This document shows, in pieces, positions 53,313 through 64,000 of a DNA stretch of 64,000 nt. The position numbers and the translations under genes are program-made. The DNA is from Gammaproteobacteria bacterium. Lineage in GTDB: Bacteria > Pseudomonadota > Gammaproteobacteria > SZUA-229. The DNA is taken from the NCBI GenBank assembly GCA_030148865.1, contig JASBSR010000026.1, positions 5,001 through 69,000 of the forward strand, written 5' to 3'. Position 1 is the first letter of the stretch, and each line of letters opens with the position of its first letter. The notes under the pieces are model-generated. The model worked only from the letters and a program-made list of their open reading frames with translations. It was not told the origin of the DNA and ran no database searches.

Positions 53313-54026
53313 TCAGCCCTGGATACGTGCCAGCCAGTCGTTAAAAAAGCGCGCGCCCTGGGTTGCTGCCAGCGGCGCATGAGCGGCTGCCTGCTGCCGC
53401 AGATCGACCACCGAAAGACCTGATTGCTCGATCTCATTGACATGGCCGAGGTACCAGTTTTCCAGGCCACGCTCGGTGCATTCTGCGTGAAACTGCAATG
53501 CCAGCACGCGCTCGCCATAAGCAAAAGCCTGATTGACATAGCCAGGTGTCGCGGCTAGCTGTCGTGCGCCAGCCGGAAGATCGAAGGTTTCACCGTGCCA
53601 GTGCAGCACCTGCGCTGGCGGCGCAAAATGCTGCAATACCGAGGCCTGTCCGGTCGCACTCAGACTCAGCTCGGACCAGCCAATTTCTTTTTCAGCACCG
53701 GCGTACACCACTGAGCCCAGCGCTTTCGCGATCAATTGCGCACCCAGGCATATTCCCAAGGTGGGCCTATCCAGCGGCAGACGTTTGCGCAACAGGGCCA
53801 GCTCGGTTTCAAGAAACGGATAGACATTGGTTTGATTGACACTGATCGGGCCACCGAGAATGATCAGCAAATCGTCGCTCCCGGGATCGATCTCAGTAAG
53901 ATCGTCCTGCGCGGCTTCGTAGTACACCAGCTCGATATTCCTGCGTACCAGCACATCGGCAAAACTACCGAGGTCCTCGAAGGCCAGATGCCGAATCACG
54001 TGGGCGCGATTCATACCGGATTTCAT
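53313..54026 (-). CDS. GMP-synthase-like class I glutamine amidotransferase
   Basis: A 237-residue single-domain amidotransferase. It has the glycine hinge LLIILGGPIS (about 53-62), nucleophile Cys in LGICLGAQLIAKALG (about 92-106), and the His-Glu in LQFHAECTERG (about 172-182). It resembles the GuaA-like GATase1 group acting on small peptides or amides; no synthetase partner is adjacent. Start could be ATG 54026 or M5. It is 285 bases from gltB and divergent from purC. Confidence 0.85.
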   Translation of the reverse strand: MKSGMNRAHVIRHLAFEDLGSFADVLVRRNIELVYYEAAQDDLTEIDPGSDDLLIILGGPISVNQTNVYPFLETELALLRKRLPLDRPTLGICLGAQLIAKALGSVVYAGAEKEIGWSELSLSATGQASVLQHFAPPAQVLHWHGETFDLPAGARQLAATPGYVNQAFAYGERVLALQFHAECTERGLENWYLGHVNEIEQSGLSVVDLRQQAAAHAPLAATQGARFFNDWLARIQG

Positions 54027-54162
54027 AGCAATGCGGATCCTTTGTTATTCAACTTAACAGACACAGTTTACCTCAGTCTCGGGCGCGCAGACATCGTCGC
54101 CAGAGCGCAGCGTGCCAGAGCGGACTCAGGTACAATAAGCGCTTTGCCGAACCCGGAACCCC

Positions 54163-55044
54163 ATGGACTGCCTGCACACCAGCAATCTCACCAGCCTGCC
54201 TCTGCTGCACAAAGGCAAGGTGCGCGATATTTATGATATCGATGACGGTCACATGCTGATCGTCACCACTGATCGTATTTCTGCTTTTGATGTCATCATG
54301 CCGACACCGATTCCGGGCAAGGGCCGAATTCTGAACGAGGTCACGCGTTTCTGGCTGCACAAGCTCTCGCATATTATTGCCAATCACCTCAGTGACTTGA
54401 GCCTGGAGCAGGTACTGCCAAATGCCGACGAGCGCAGCCAGGTCGCTGATCACGCCATGGTGGTCAATAAATTAAAACCTTTGCCGATCGAAGCTATCGT
54501 CCGTGGCTATCTCATCGGCAGCGGCTGGAAAGACTATCAAAGCAACGGCAGTGTTTGTGGCATCGCCCTGCCCGCCGGACTAAAACAGGCCGACCGCCTG
54601 CCCGAACCAATATTCACGCCTTCGACCAAGGCAGCGGCGGGTGCGCACGACGAGAACATCGGCTACGCTGAAACCCAGGCGCTGTTGGGAAAGACGCTGG
54701 CCGCCCAGGTGCGCGACATCAGTCTGCGTCTCTACCAGGAAGCCGCCGAATACGCTCTCGCACGCGGCATTATTATTGCCGACACCAAGTTTGAATTTGG
54801 CCTGGACGCCAATGGCCGCCTGACATTGATCGACGAAGTATTAACCCCGGACTCCTCGCGTTTCTGGCCGGTGGATCAGTATCAGCCCGGCACCAGTCCG
54901 GTGAGTTTTGACAAACAGTTCGTGCGCGATTATTTAGAAACACTGGACTGGAACAAAACCGCGCCCGGCCCGCAACTGCCAGATTCAATTGTGACAAAAA
55001 CAGCTGAAAAATATCAACAGGCGAAAACACTGCTGACACTATAG
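54163..55044 (+). CDS. purC: SAICAR synthase PurC
   Basis: A 293-residue purine-pathway enzyme joining CAIR with aspartate. It is of the longer eukaryote-like group: [43 protein letters not shown] (about 16-58), [19 protein letters not shown] (about 119-137), [11 protein letters not shown] and [10 protein letters not shown]. All typical blocks are present. bioD follows 27 bases after the stop on the same strand. Confidence 0.96.
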   Translation: MDCLHTSNLTSLPLLHKGKVRDIYDIDDGHMLIVTTDRISAFDVIMPTPIPGKGRILNEVTRFWLHKLSHIIANHLSDLSLEQVLPNADERSQVADHAMVVNKLKPLPIEAIVRGYLIGSGWKDYQSNGSVCGIALPAGLKQADRLPEPIFTPSTKAAAGAHDENIGYAETQALLGKTLAAQVRDISLRLYQEAAEYALARGIIIADTKFEFGLDANGRLTLIDEVLTPDSSRFWPVDQYQPGTSPVSFDKQFVRDYLETLDWNKTAPGPQLPDSIVTKTAEKYQQAKTLLTL

Positions 55045-55071
55045 GCAGTGGCTCACTCGAAAAGGGGCTTT

Positions 55072-55785
55072 ATGCCAGGCATTTTTATCACCGGCACGAA
55101 TACTGATGTCGGTAAAACTTATATCGGTGTTTTACTCGCGAAACAACTCACCGCACTCGGTATCACGGTCATACCGCGAAAACCGATTGAATCCGGCTGT
55201 CAGCGCAGCAATGACGAATTAATCCCCGCCGATGCCACAGCGCTGCAACAGGCAGCAACTTATACAGGTGACCTCGCCGAAATCTGCCCGTTTCGTTTCG
55301 AACCGCCCATCTCACCGGTGCGCGCAGCGCATCTCGCCAACCGAATTCTCACTACTGAACAGCTGGTGAGCATTTGCCTAACGGGTAGTGAACAGGGATT
55401 TTTGCTGGTCGAAGGGGCTGGCGGTTTTTATTCACCCTTATCTGAAGACGGACTCAATGCCGACCTGGCCACCGCCCTGCAGCTGCCAGTATTGCTGGTT
55501 GCGAATGATTCTCTGGGTGCGATTAATCATGTGCTATTAAGTGTCGAGGCAATAAAACTGCGCGGTCTGAGCCTGATGGGTGTGGTGCTGAACGCCATCG
55601 ATGACAACACACCCGCAGACATGGATAACGCTGCCGATCTCAGACAGTTACTCGACTGCCCGGTGTTTTCACAAAACTATAACGCAGTCGACACATCCGC
55701 ACTGGCAGAAGGTCTGATTGAATATGTGCTGGCAGTGAGTGATATGCCTCAACCAGTATATGCAGCTAAGTCTAATAAAAAATAA
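55072..55785 (+). CDS. bioD: Dethiobiotin synthetase BioD
   Basis: A 237-residue ATP-dependent enzyme that closes the ureido ring in biotin synthesis. Start taken at ATG 55072 with AAGGGG upstream, giving MPGIFITGTNTDVGKTYIGVLLAK with the P-loop. Further motifs: RKPIESGCQ (substrate Lys), LLVEGAGGFYSPL and LVANDSLGAINHVLLS. Length is normal. No other bio genes are visible here. An intergenic repeat starts three bases after its stop codon. Confidence 0.95.
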   Translation: MPGIFITGTNTDVGKTYIGVLLAKQLTALGITVIPRKPIESGCQRSNDELIPADATALQQAATYTGDLAEICPFRFEPPISPVRAAHLANRILTTEQLVSICLTGSEQGFLLVEGAGGFYSPLSEDGLNADLATALQLPVLLVANDSLGAINHVLLSVEAIKLRGLSLMGVVLNAIDDNTPADMDNAADLRQLLDCPVFSQNYNAVDTSALAEGLIEYVLAVSDMPQPVYAAKSNKK

Positions 55786-55788
55786 TTA

Positions 55789-55910
55789 GTCCGCAGATGA
55801 ACACAGATACACGCCGATTAAAACAAAATCAGATTAGTGTCGTGCGCCGCAAGGCGCACTAACAGTAATATTCGCATTTATCTGTGTTCATCCGCGTTCA
55901 TCTGTGGACA
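55789..55910. repeat. Intergenic inverted repeat, copy B
   Basis: The left arm begins GTCCGCAGATGAACACAGAT and the right arm ends with CGCGTTCATCTGTGGACA, matching copy A (1001-1146). The centre differs and holds its own hairpin, TGCGCC-GCAA-GGCGCA with flanking TTAGTG/CACTAA. It starts three bases after the bioD stop. Confidence 0.75.
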
Positions 55911-55931
55911 AACATCTTTATTTTTTCCAGG

Positions 55932-56261
55932 CTAACTCACCGCAATCAGTTCAACCTTAAACACTAAAGTCGCATTCGGTGGGATCACACCACCGGCGCC
56001 GCGAGCACCGTAACCCATGCCCGAAGGTATGGTCAGCTTGCGGGTACCACCGACTTTCATCCCGGCCACGCCCTGATCCCAGCCCTGAATTACCTGACCA
56101 CCACCGAGTTTGAAACGAAAGGTTTCGCTACGATCGTGGCTGGAATCAAACTGGGTGCCGTCAGTTAACCAGCCAGTGTAATGCACTTCTACGGTCATAC
56201 CTGGCACGGCTTCGTCACCTTCGCCTTTTATCTGGTCTTCGATCTGGAGTTCTTCAGACAT
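55932..56261 (-). CDS. FKBP-type peptidyl-prolyl isomerase
   Basis: A 109-residue single-domain FKBP, presumably cytoplasmic. Start at ATG 56261 with AGAGAGG upstream; the frame continues 54 bases up through a terminator hairpin and is not needed. It has the typical [21 protein letters not shown] (about 25-45), [27 protein letters not shown] and the final [16 protein letters not shown]. It speeds proline isomerisation. Downstream of fba, with an intervening terminator. Confidence 0.94.
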   Translation of the reverse strand: MSEELQIEDQIKGEGDEAVPGMTVEVHYTGWLTDGTQFDSSHDRSETFRFKLGGGQVIQGWDQGVAGMKVGGTRKLTIPSGMGYGARGAGGVIPPNATLVFKVELIAVS

Positions 56262-56280
56262 ATAAACCTCTCTATGAAAA

Positions 56281-56304
56281 AAGAGGGGACTGAAGCCCCC
56301 TCTT
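56281..56304 (-). terminator. Terminator after fba
   Basis: On the minus strand AAGAGGGG pairs with CCCCTCTT around an eight-base loop, followed by a run of T residues. It lies 22 bases after the fba stop, upstream of the FKBP gene. Confidence 0.75.
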
Positions 56305-56326
56305 CTGAATATCAATACACCAATAA

Positions 56327-57364
56327 TTATTTATAATAGCTGACCATTTTTTCCAGCGAAATCGGCCTGATTTTTGAAGCATGGCCGGCACAGCCGAAAG
56401 CTTCGTAACGCGCCTTGCAGATCTCTTTCATCGCTTTGGTCGATTCTTTCAGGAATTTACGCGGATCAAAGTTGCTTGTGTTTTCAGCCAGATGCTTACG
56501 AATTGCACCGGTAGAGGCCATACGCAGGTCGGTATCGATGTTCACTTTAGCAACACCATTTTTGATGCCTTCCTGAATTTCTTCAACCGGCACACCATAA
56601 GTCTGGCCCATGTCACCGCCGAAATTGTTGATGATTTCCAACCAGTCCTGTGGCACCGATGAAGAACCGTGCATCACCAGATGGGTGTTAGGAATGCGCG
56701 CATGAATTTCACGAATGCGGTCGATACGCAGAATGTCACCGGTCGGCTCTTTAGTGAACTTGTAGGCACCGTGTGAAGTGCCAATGGCAATTGCCAGTGC
56801 ATCAACACCTGTCTGTTCGACAAAGTCAGCGGCTTCTTCCACGCTGGTCAGCAGCATATCCATGTCGAGTTTACCTTCGGCACCGTGGCCGTCTTCTTCG
56901 CCCATTTCACCGGTTTCCAGTGAGCCCAGACAACCTAACTCACCTTCGACAGAGACGCCGCCCGCGTGCGCCATTTTTACCACTTCGCGGGTAACGTCAA
57001 CGTTGTATTCAAATGATGCCGGGGTTTTCATATCGGCCATCAAAGAACCGTCCATCATCACCGAGCTGAAACCTGACTGGATAGAACGCAGGCATACGGC
57101 CGGCTCAGAGCCATGATCCTGGTGCATGACCACAGGAATATGCGGATACATTTCGATCGCCGCACTGATCAGATGACGCAGAAACGGTTCGCCTGCATAA
57201 GAACGCGCGCCAGCAGAACCCTGCATGATGACCGGGCTGTTGCTTTCGTCAGCAGCCTGCATGATGGCGTGCACCTGTTCCATGTTATTTACGTTAAAAG
57301 CTGGCATGCCATAGTTGTTTTCTGCGGCGTGATCCAGCAGCTGTCTCATTGAAATTAATGCCAT
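56327..57364 (-). CDS. fba: Class II fructose-bisphosphate aldolase
   Basis: A 345-residue zinc-dependent aldolase that cleaves or forms fructose-1,6-bisphosphate, used in glycolysis and the Calvin cycle. Zinc ligands show in [10 protein letters not shown] (His), the Glu/His of [23 protein letters not shown] and the C-terminal [24 protein letters not shown] is the family's phosphate loop. It belongs to the CbbA-like form common in autotrophic proteobacteria. It is the last gene of the tkt-gap-pgk-pyk-fba block. Confidence 0.95.
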   Translation of the reverse strand: MALISMRQLLDHAAENNYGMPAFNVNNMEQVHAIMQAADESNSPVIMQGSAGARSYAGEPFLRHLISAAIEMYPHIPVVMHQDHGSEPAVCLRSIQSGFSSVMMDGSLMADMKTPASFEYNVDVTREVVKMAHAGGVSVEGELGCLGSLETGEMGEEDGHGAEGKLDMDMLLTSVEEAADFVEQTGVDALAIAIGTSHGAYKFTKEPTGDILRIDRIREIHARIPNTHLVMHGSSSVPQDWLEIINNFGGDMGQTYGVPVEEIQEGIKNGVAKVNIDTDLRMASTGAIRKHLAENTSNFDPRKFLKESTKAMKEICKARYEAFGCAGHASKIRPISLEKMVSYYK

Positions 57365-57447
57365 TATGGTTCTCCGAAATGTAACTTAATAAAATTCTGT
57401 GTCAAATATTCAGCGTTAAATCTATCTTAATTCTGTGCCGGCAAACG

Positions 57448-58869
57448 CTACAGGTCGATAATTTTCATCGAATTACTGCCGCCACCCTGATCGCCCAGCA
57501 TATCACCGCGAGTGACAATAATACGGTCACCCTTTTGCGCAATACCCTTCTCAACCAGCAAATTGACAACACCCTCGCTGATATGGTGAGGGCCGATTTT
57601 AGCAAAGTCGACCTTCACCGGATAAACTCCGCGATACATTGTCAGCTTACGCTGGGTGGCCTGTTTCGGGGTCAGCGCAAAAATCGGAATCCCCGAACTG
57701 ATGCGAGACATCCACAACACCGTCGCCCCGGACTCGGTCAAAGAAGCAATGGCGCAGACCTTGAGATGATTCGCGGTATACATTGTAGCCATCGCGATGG
57801 CTTCATCAACCCTGCCAAATGTAAGGTCTACGCGGTGATCCGACACCATCGCCTGACGCTGGCGCTCAGCGTGCTCACAAATCCTGCCCATGGTCTTCAC
57901 CACTTTCGCGGGATAACGACCCACTGCGGTTTCACCCGAGAGCATCACCGCATCGGTACCATCTAATACAGCATTGGCGACGTCAAACACTTCGGCTCGG
58001 GTCGGAATCGGATTTTCAATCATCGACTCCATCATCTGGGTGGCAGTAATCACCACCTTGTCATTACTACGCGCCTTGCTGATCAAACTTTTTTGCAAGG
58101 CCGGCAGTTCGGCGTCACCCATTTCAACACCAAGATCGCCACGTGCGACCATGATCACGTCCGAAGCCAGAATAATCTCGTCAATGTTAGCGATAGCTTC
58201 GGCGCGCTCCACCTTGGTAACAATGGCCGCATGGCCACCCGCAGTGCGCACCAGCTTGCGACATTCGTTGACATCGCTGGCGGAGCGCGCGAATGACAGC
58301 GCGATAAAATCAGCCTCGATTGCAACTCCGGTAACAATGTCAGCCTTGTCTTTATCCGTTAGTGCTGGCGCAGACAAGCCACCGCCCTGTAGATTAATGC
58401 CTTTATTATTCGACAGCTCACAGGTATAGGCGACGCTGCAATGTATCTCGGCCCCTTTGACTTCGACCACCTCGAGTTCGACACGGCCATCGTCCAGCAT
58501 TAATACATCGCCCGCTTCAACATCTTGCGGTAAATCTTTGTAGGCAATACCCACCCGCTCGCTGGTACCCGCATTTTTATCCAGCGCGGCATCCAGGATA
58601 AAACGCTCACCCCGGATTAACTGTACGCGCCCATCGACAAATTTCTCGGTGCGAATTTTCGGCCCCTGCAAATCGACCAGGATGCTAACGATGTGATTCA
58701 GCGCTTCACTACGCTCGCGTATTAATGCGGCGCGAGCTTTTTGCTCTTCTTCACTCCCGTGAGAAAAGTTCAGCCGAAACACATCCACACCGGCATTAAT
58801 CATTTCATCAATGACATCTGCCGAGCTGGAGGCCGGGCCTAGCGTGGCTATAATTTTAGTTCTTCGCAT
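57448..58869 (-). CDS. pyk: Pyruvate kinase
   Basis: A 473-residue enzyme converting phosphoenolpyruvate and ADP to pyruvate and ATP. From ATG 58869 it opens MRRTKIIATLGPASS; the barrel has DVFRLNFSHGS, ILVDLQGPKIR, the active-site KVERAEAIANIDEIILASDVIMVARGDLGVE and MLSGETAVGRYPAKVV. The C-terminal domain lacks extra parts. Some members are allosteric; no effector is inferred. It lies between pgk and fba on the same strand. A GTG codon directly upstream is in frame but not needed. Confidence 0.95.
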   Translation of the reverse strand: MRRTKIIATLGPASSSADVIDEMINAGVDVFRLNFSHGSEEEQKARAALIRERSEALNHIVSILVDLQGPKIRTEKFVDGRVQLIRGERFILDAALDKNAGTSERVGIAYKDLPQDVEAGDVLMLDDGRVELEVVEVKGAEIHCSVAYTCELSNNKGINLQGGGLSAPALTDKDKADIVTGVAIEADFIALSFARSASDVNECRKLVRTAGGHAAIVTKVERAEAIANIDEIILASDVIMVARGDLGVEMGDAELPALQKSLISKARSNDKVVITATQMMESMIENPIPTRAEVFDVANAVLDGTDAVMLSGETAVGRYPAKVVKTMGRICEHAERQRQAMVSDHRVDLTFGRVDEAIAMATMYTANHLKVCAIASLTESGATVLWMSRISSGIPIFALTPKQATQRKLTMYRGVYPVKVDFAKIGPHHISEGVVNLLVEKGIAQKGDRIIVTRGDMLGDQGGGSNSMKIIDL

Positions 58870-58923
58870 CACCTTGTGTTTGCCTGTTGAAAAAACGGGA
58901 CACTAAGTGTCCCATCAATTCTG

Positions 58924-60105
58924 TTATTTTTTCGCCCGCGCCTCGAGCATGGCTACTGCCGGTAAAGTCTTGCCTTCCAGGTATTCGAGGAATGCGCCGC
59001 CAGCGGTCGAGATGTACGATACCTTGTCATAAATATCATATTTCTGTATCGCAGCGATGGTATCGCCGCCACCAGCGAGACTAAAACCTTTGGCATTGGC
59101 AATCGCCATCGAAACTGTTTTGGTGCCTTCGCCAAACTGGTCGAATTCAAACACACCCACTGGGCCGTTCCAGACGATAGTGCCTGCTTTACTAATAATG
59201 TCAGCAAGTTCTTTGGCAGACTCAGGACCAATATCAAAAATCATATCGTCGTCATCAACATCACCAGCAGCTTTCAATACACCCGGTTCGTTTTCATCAA
59301 ACTTTTTGCCACAAACCACATCCACTGCAATCGGAATATTGGCGCCGCGCTGTTTCATTTTTTCGATCAGCGCTTTGGCAGTATCCACCAGATCGTTTTC
59401 ACACAGTGACTTACCGACATTATTGCCCATGGCCTTCAGAAAGGTATTAGCGATGCCGCCACCGACCACCAGTTGATCTACTTTTTCAGACAGTGCTTCG
59501 AGTACGGTTAATTTAGTCGAAACTTTGGAACCACCGACAATCGCCACCATCGGGCGCGCAGGTTTCGCCAGCGCTTTCGCCAGACTGTCCAGCTCATCTG
59601 ATAACAGCAGGCCAGCACAGGCCACCGGTGCGTATACACCAACACCATGGGTTGATGCCTGGGCGCGATGCGCGGTGCCAAAAGCATCCATGACAAACAC
59701 GTCACACAGCGCAGCGTATTTTTTCGCCAGCATTTCGTCGTCTTTTTTCTCGCCCACATTGAAGCGCACGTTTTCCAGCAGCACGACTTCACCAGCGGCG
59801 ACTTCAAGCGCATTATCAAGATAGCCTTTCGCCAGACGCACGCTGGTGCCCAGTTTCGCAGACATGTCTTCCGCAATCGGCTGCATCGAGTTTTCTTCGT
59901 CCACCCGGCCCTCTTCAGGACGGCCGCGGTGCGACATCACCATCACTTTAGCGCCTGCTTTCATGCAGTGCTCAACAGTCGGCATAGAGGCAGTAATGCG
60001 CGCGTCCGATGTTACTTTGCCATCTTTAACTGGTACATTGAGATCAGCACGAATCAGTACACGCTTGCCAGCCAGATCGAGATCGGTCAGTTTTATAAAA
60101 GACAT
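58924..60105 (-). CDS. pgk: Phosphoglycerate kinase
   Basis: A 393-residue enzyme interconverting 1,3-bisphosphoglycerate and 3-phosphoglycerate. Motifs: [18 protein letters not shown] (about 14-31), [24 protein letters not shown], and the nucleotide site [54 protein letters not shown]. Length is usual. It is followed by pyk after 55 bases; upstream a 265-base region separates it from gap. Confidence 0.96.
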   Translation of the reverse strand: MSFIKLTDLDLAGKRVLIRADLNVPVKDGKVTSDARITASMPTVEHCMKAGAKVMVMSHRGRPEEGRVDEENSMQPIAEDMSAKLGTSVRLAKGYLDNALEVAAGEVVLLENVRFNVGEKKDDEMLAKKYAALCDVFVMDAFGTAHRAQASTHGVGVYAPVACAGLLLSDELDSLAKALAKPARPMVAIVGGSKVSTKLTVLEALSEKVDQLVVGGGIANTFLKAMGNNVGKSLCENDLVDTAKALIEKMKQRGANIPIAVDVVCGKKFDENEPGVLKAAGDVDDDDMIFDIGPESAKELADIISKAGTIVWNGPVGVFEFDQFGEGTKTVSMAIANAKGFSLAGGGDTIAAIQKYDIYDKVSYISTAGGAFLEYLEGKTLPAVAMLEARAKK

Positions 60106-60201
60106 GAAAAACTCCAGAAAACTTTATATATTTTTAAATATGGTCTGTTAAAAGCCATCTGGGCACTTAACAAACAATACTGTCCTATTACTCTAATTAT
60201 C

Positions 60202-60237
60202 AAAAACACCAGCCCGGCTTCATCGCCGAGCTGGGTT
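60202..60237 (-). terminator. Terminator after gap
   Basis: On the minus strand, CCCAGCTCGGC pairs with GCCGGGCTGG (one unpaired/mismatched position), followed by TGTTTTTGA. It lies about 135 bases after the gap stop and before pgk, so transcription of pgk may need its own promoter. Confidence 0.6.
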
Positions 60238-60287
60238 TCAATTATCACACTGCGCAAGTGAGGAGATTTTGTTCGCGAGCAAAGCGC

Positions 60288-60343
60288 GAAGATGATTTGA
60301 GCGCGGAGTGTACACGCAGCACGTGAGCACTCAAACTATCTTC
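60288..60343. other. Long imperfect inverted repeat between gap and pgk
   Basis: Arms of 17 bases, GAAGATGATTTGAGCGC at 60288-60304 and its near-complement ending CTATCTTC at 60327-60343 (three mismatches), enclose 22 bases with the palindrome GTGTACAC. It could fold in RNA or bind a protein. No function assigned. Confidence 0.4.
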
Positions 60344-60370
60344 ACAACGCCGCTCCCGGACAAAAGATCC

Positions 60371-61390
<1,020 letters not shown>

Positions 61391-61408
61391 TTAAAAAATT
61401 ATAAAAAT

Positions 61409-63415
61409 TTATTTAGCAACACTGTTAATGGCTTTTTGCACATTATCAGCGGTGAAACCAAAGTGTTCGAATAATTGTGGTGCAGGCGCAGACTCGCCGA
61501 AGGTGGTCATACCCACTACGGCGCCATCCATACCGACATACTTCCACCAGCCATCCATAATCGAGGCTTCGACGGCAACGCGTGCAGTCACAGCTTTGGG
61601 TAATACAGACTCTTTATATGCTGCGTCCTGCGCTTCAAATACGTCAACCGACGGCATTGAAACGACACGCACTTTCTTATCTGAAGTCGCTGCTGCTTCA
61701 ACCGCAATTGCCACTTCTGAGCCGGTCGCGATTACGATCACATCCGGCGTACCATCGGTGTCTTTCAGAATGTAACCACCTTTGGCGACGTTAGCGATGG
61801 TGGCTGCATCACGCTGCTGGAATGGCAGGCCCTGACGCGAGAAAATCAGACAGCTCGGGCCGTTCTTGTATTCAATCGCGTGTTTCCAGGCGACTGCGGT
61901 TTCAACCGTGTCGCAGGGACGCCAGACCGACATGTTAGGAATCATACGCAGAGTCGGAATCTGCTCGACCGCCTGATGCGTCGGGCCGTCTTCACCCAGA
62001 CCGATGGAGTCATGTGTGTAGACAAAAATGCTCTGAATTTTCATCAGCGCCGCCATACGCAATGCGTTACGCGCGTATTCCGAGAACATCAGGAAGGTCG
62101 CACCGTACGGCATCAAACCACCGTGCAGAGCCAGACCATTCATAATCGCGCTCATACCAAACTCGCGCACACCGTAGGAAATATAGTTACCCGCAAAATT
62201 CATTTTGTCTGAACCGTGATCGTCATTGATTCGGACACTCTTGTCATTGAAGGTATTGTTTGAAGGCGTTAAGTCAGCAGAACCGCCGAGGAACTCGGGC
62301 AGCAAGGGTGCATAGCCATTCAATGCGCCTTTTGAAGCCACACGGGTGGCAGGTGATTCCGCTTTCTGATTCACTTCGGCGATAAATTTCTCAGCATCTG
62401 CCGCAAAGTTGGCTGGCAGCTCACCGGCCATGCGACGTTCGAACTCAGCGGCTGCTGCCGGGAAGGCTTTTTTATAGGCGGCGAATTTTTCATTCCACGC
62501 CGATTCCGCAGTTGTACCCGAGTCTTTGGCACTCCAGCCGGCATAGATATCTTCAGGAATAACAAATGGCGGATGATTCCAGCCCAGGTTTTTACGGGTA
62601 GCTTCGATTTCGTCCTTACCCAGGGCTTCGCCGTGAACGTGATGACCACCTTCTTTGTTCGGCGCACCCTTACCGATCACAGTTTTACAGCAGATCAGGC
62701 TAGGTTTATCTTTTTGTGCAATCGCAGCTTCAGTCGCTTTTTTGACTGCTTCTGGGTCATGGCCATCAACATGGGCGACTACGTGCCAGCCATAGGCTTC
62801 AAAGCGTTTCGGGGTGTCATCGCCAAACCAGCCATCGACATTGCCGTCGATCGAGATATTGTTGTCATCGTAGAACGCAATCAGCTTGCCGAGACCAAAC
62901 GAACCCGCCAGCGAGCAGGCTTCGTGCGAAATACCTTCCATCAAACAGCCGTCGCCGAGAAACACATACGTATTATGATCAACAATGTCGTGGCCGTCTT
63001 TATTGAACTGGGCCGCCATCACTTTTTCAGCCAGCGCCATACCGACAGCATTGCTGATACCCTGACCCAGTGGGCCGGTGGTGGTTTCAATACCGGCGGT
63101 GTAACCGTACTCAGGGTGACCCGGGGTTTTCGAATGCAGCGCGCGAAAACCTTTCAGGTCATCAATCGACAGGTCGTAGCCGGTGAGATGCAATACCGAA
63201 TATGGCAGCATCGAGCCGTGGCCATTCGACATCACAAAGCGGTCGCGATCAGCCCATTTCGGATTGCTCGGGTTGTGCTTCATGAAGTCGTTCCACAGAA
63301 CTTCAGCGATATCAGCCATGCCCATAGGCGCGCCTGGATGCCCAGAATTTGGGATTTGAATTGCATCCATACTCAACGCGCGAATCGCGTTAGCAAGGTC
63401 TTTACGTGAAGGCAT
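61409..63415 (-). CDS. tkt: Transketolase
   Basis: A 668-residue thiamine-diphosphate enzyme of the Calvin and pentose phosphate cycles. Start taken at ATG 63415 ([20 protein letters not shown]) with GGAGAGC upstream; an earlier start would add 20 residues without family support. Motifs: [13 protein letters not shown], the ThDP site [38 protein letters not shown] and the C-terminal transketolase signature near [17 protein letters not shown]. It is the first of the minus-strand tkt-gap-pgk-pyk-fba set. Confidence 0.96.
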   Translation of the reverse strand: MPSRKDLANAIRALSMDAIQIPNSGHPGAPMGMADIAEVLWNDFMKHNPSNPKWADRDRFVMSNGHGSMLPYSVLHLTGYDLSIDDLKGFRALHSKTPGHPEYGYTAGIETTTGPLGQGISNAVGMALAEKVMAAQFNKDGHDIVDHNTYVFLGDGCLMEGISHEACSLAGSFGLGKLIAFYDDNNISIDGNVDGWFGDDTPKRFEAYGWHVVAHVDGHDPEAVKKATEAAIAQKDKPSLICCKTVIGKGAPNKEGGHHVHGEALGKDEIEATRKNLGWNHPPFVIPEDIYAGWSAKDSGTTAESAWNEKFAAYKKAFPAAAAEFERRMAGELPANFAADAEKFIAEVNQKAESPATRVASKGALNGYAPLLPEFLGGSADLTPSNNTFNDKSVRINDDHGSDKMNFAGNYISYGVREFGMSAIMNGLALHGGLMPYGATFLMFSEYARNALRMAALMKIQSIFVYTHDSIGLGEDGPTHQAVEQIPTLRMIPNMSVWRPCDTVETAVAWKHAIEYKNGPSCLIFSRQGLPFQQRDAATIANVAKGGYILKDTDGTPDVIVIATGSEVAIAVEAAATSDKKVRVVSMPSVDVFEAQDAAYKESVLPKAVTARVAVEASIMDGWWKYVGMDGAVVGMTTFGESAPAPQLFEHFGFTADNVQKAINSVAK

Positions 63416-63624
63416 AGTGCTCTCCGGTTTGTTTTTGTAACTGTCAGCGTTACCGCGAACAGGGCCGTACCGCACCCGCGCAGTAACATTAAATTATTTT
63501 GAAAATCAACGGATTACATGGCTACAGCAGCCCCAAAAAAATCTGCTCTAGCCCGTCGAAAGGCGCGTATTTTCCCTTAATTAGCGGCATTGGGCAAGCC
63601 GCCTGAATGTACCCCGGTTTTTGC

Positions 63625-64000
63625 TCAGTTGGCGACCGTTTTCCATTTAATCGAACAACCGATGCTCGGCGTTTGCTGAGCCGGCCCACGGCCAGTTTGG
63701 GCCACCTGTTTCATCGCTTCGAACAGGTCACGTCTGGCATCTGCTGGCGCGGGCGCTTTACCGCTGGCATCCAGCCGACCGCGGTATTGCAACTCGAGAT
63801 CGCGGTTATAGCCGAAGAAATCCGGAGTGCACACCGCCCCGTAGGCTTTGGCAATCGCCTGACTTTCATCGAGTAAATAGGGGAACGGGAAGTCGAACTC
63901 GGCGGCCACGCGCTGCATGTTCTCGAACGAGTCTTCGGGATAATCGGTGGGATCATTCGACATAATAGCCACTGTATTCACGCCGTATTGCTGCAGCTCG
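63625..64000 (-). CDS. Thioredoxin-like (redoxin/AhpC-type) protein, 5' truncated by window edge
   Basis: The frame is open through the right edge, so the N-terminus lies outside. The visible 125 residues read ELQQYGVNTVAIMSNDPTDYPEDSFENMQRVAAEFDFPFPYLLDESQAIAKAYGAVCTPDFFGYNRDLELQYRGRLDASG, the core of the peroxiredoxin-like family with a late CTPDF segment, and end with a Cys in SIGCSIKWKTV. This C-terminal CSIKW pattern occurs in thioredoxin-family proteins of unknown substrate. The redox Cys of the N-terminal half is not visible here. Confidence 0.75.
   Translation of the reverse strand, partial: ELQQYGVNTVAIMSNDPTDYPEDSFENMQRVAAEFDFPFPYLLDESQAIAKAYGAVCTPDFFGYNRDLELQYRGRLDASGKAPAPADARRDLFEAMKQVAQTGRGPAQQTPSIGCSIKWKTVAN

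Overview
The window reads as chromosomal DNA of a gammaproteobacterium of moderate GC content, most likely an autotrophic or sulfur-metabolising member. Evidence: two DsrE/DrsE_2-type sulfur-relay paralogues, a tkt-gap-pgk-pyk-fba sugar-phosphate cluster of the kind found in chemolithoautotrophs, a Tat-exported CopA/CopB copper-resistance system, and gammaproteobacterial housekeeping genes (mazG, cca, uppP, folB/folK, rpmB-rpmG, gltBD, purC, bioD, mutM). No rRNA, tRNA, CRISPR array, phage or intact transposase was recognised. Gene density is high, with mostly short intergenic gaps.

Layout. 0-6.4 kb: end of a YyaL-like protein, DsrE-like gene 1, mazG (its last codons lie in an intergenic repeat), two outer-membrane proteins, an NDUFA9-like epimerase and a class V aminotransferase. 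6.4-14.3 kb: half-size EamA transporter, cca, VanZ-like/uppP, MidA-like methyltransferase, pteridine reductase, phosphoesterase, a second methyltransferase and hypotheticals. 14.3-16.1 kb: DsrE-like gene 2 divergent from a LysR regulator. 16.4-18.4 kb: folK-folB, rpmB-rpmG and small proteins. 18.4-22.7 kb: a membrane-lipid neighbourhood (outer-membrane phospholipase A, EEP-family enzyme, CarS-like CDP-alcohol synthase, CDP-alcohol phosphotransferase). 22.7-30.3 kb: orphan ParA, PBP-like protein, periplasmic MsrA, CvfB, NhaA, SDR/TetR pair with two operators, YkgJ-like and cold-shock-like proteins. 30.8-37.3 kb: copper module (cytochrome c, cupredoxin, copB, copA, divergent cusR/cusS with a CusR-like box). 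37.3-46.5 kb: GldA/F/G-type ABC operon with DUF4340, DUF6524, mutM, MscS, DUF481 porin, and three decayed genes (nuclease-like, mscL, macro domain). 46.5-64 kb: PilZ, gltD-gltB, amidotransferase, purC, bioD, FKBP, then fba, pyk, pgk, gap, tkt on the minus strand and a truncated redoxin.

The most notable non-genic signal is a family of three MITE-like elements (88, 150 and 160 bp) with shared terminal inverted repeats and internal hairpins; each abuts or overlaps the stop codon of a gene. A second repeat family (about 122-146 bp, ends resembling TGTCCACAGATGAAC) occurs twice. The two DsrE-like genes share a near-identical palindromic upstream site in the same orientation, suggesting common control, perhaps by the adjacent LysR protein.

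Functional links that can be inferred: folB, folK and a pteridine reductase serve folate metabolism; CarS-like and CDP-alcohol enzymes could form a lipid branch beside phospholipase A; the copper genes form one stress module under a two-component system; and the glycolytic/Calvin enzymes form a carbon-metabolism block.
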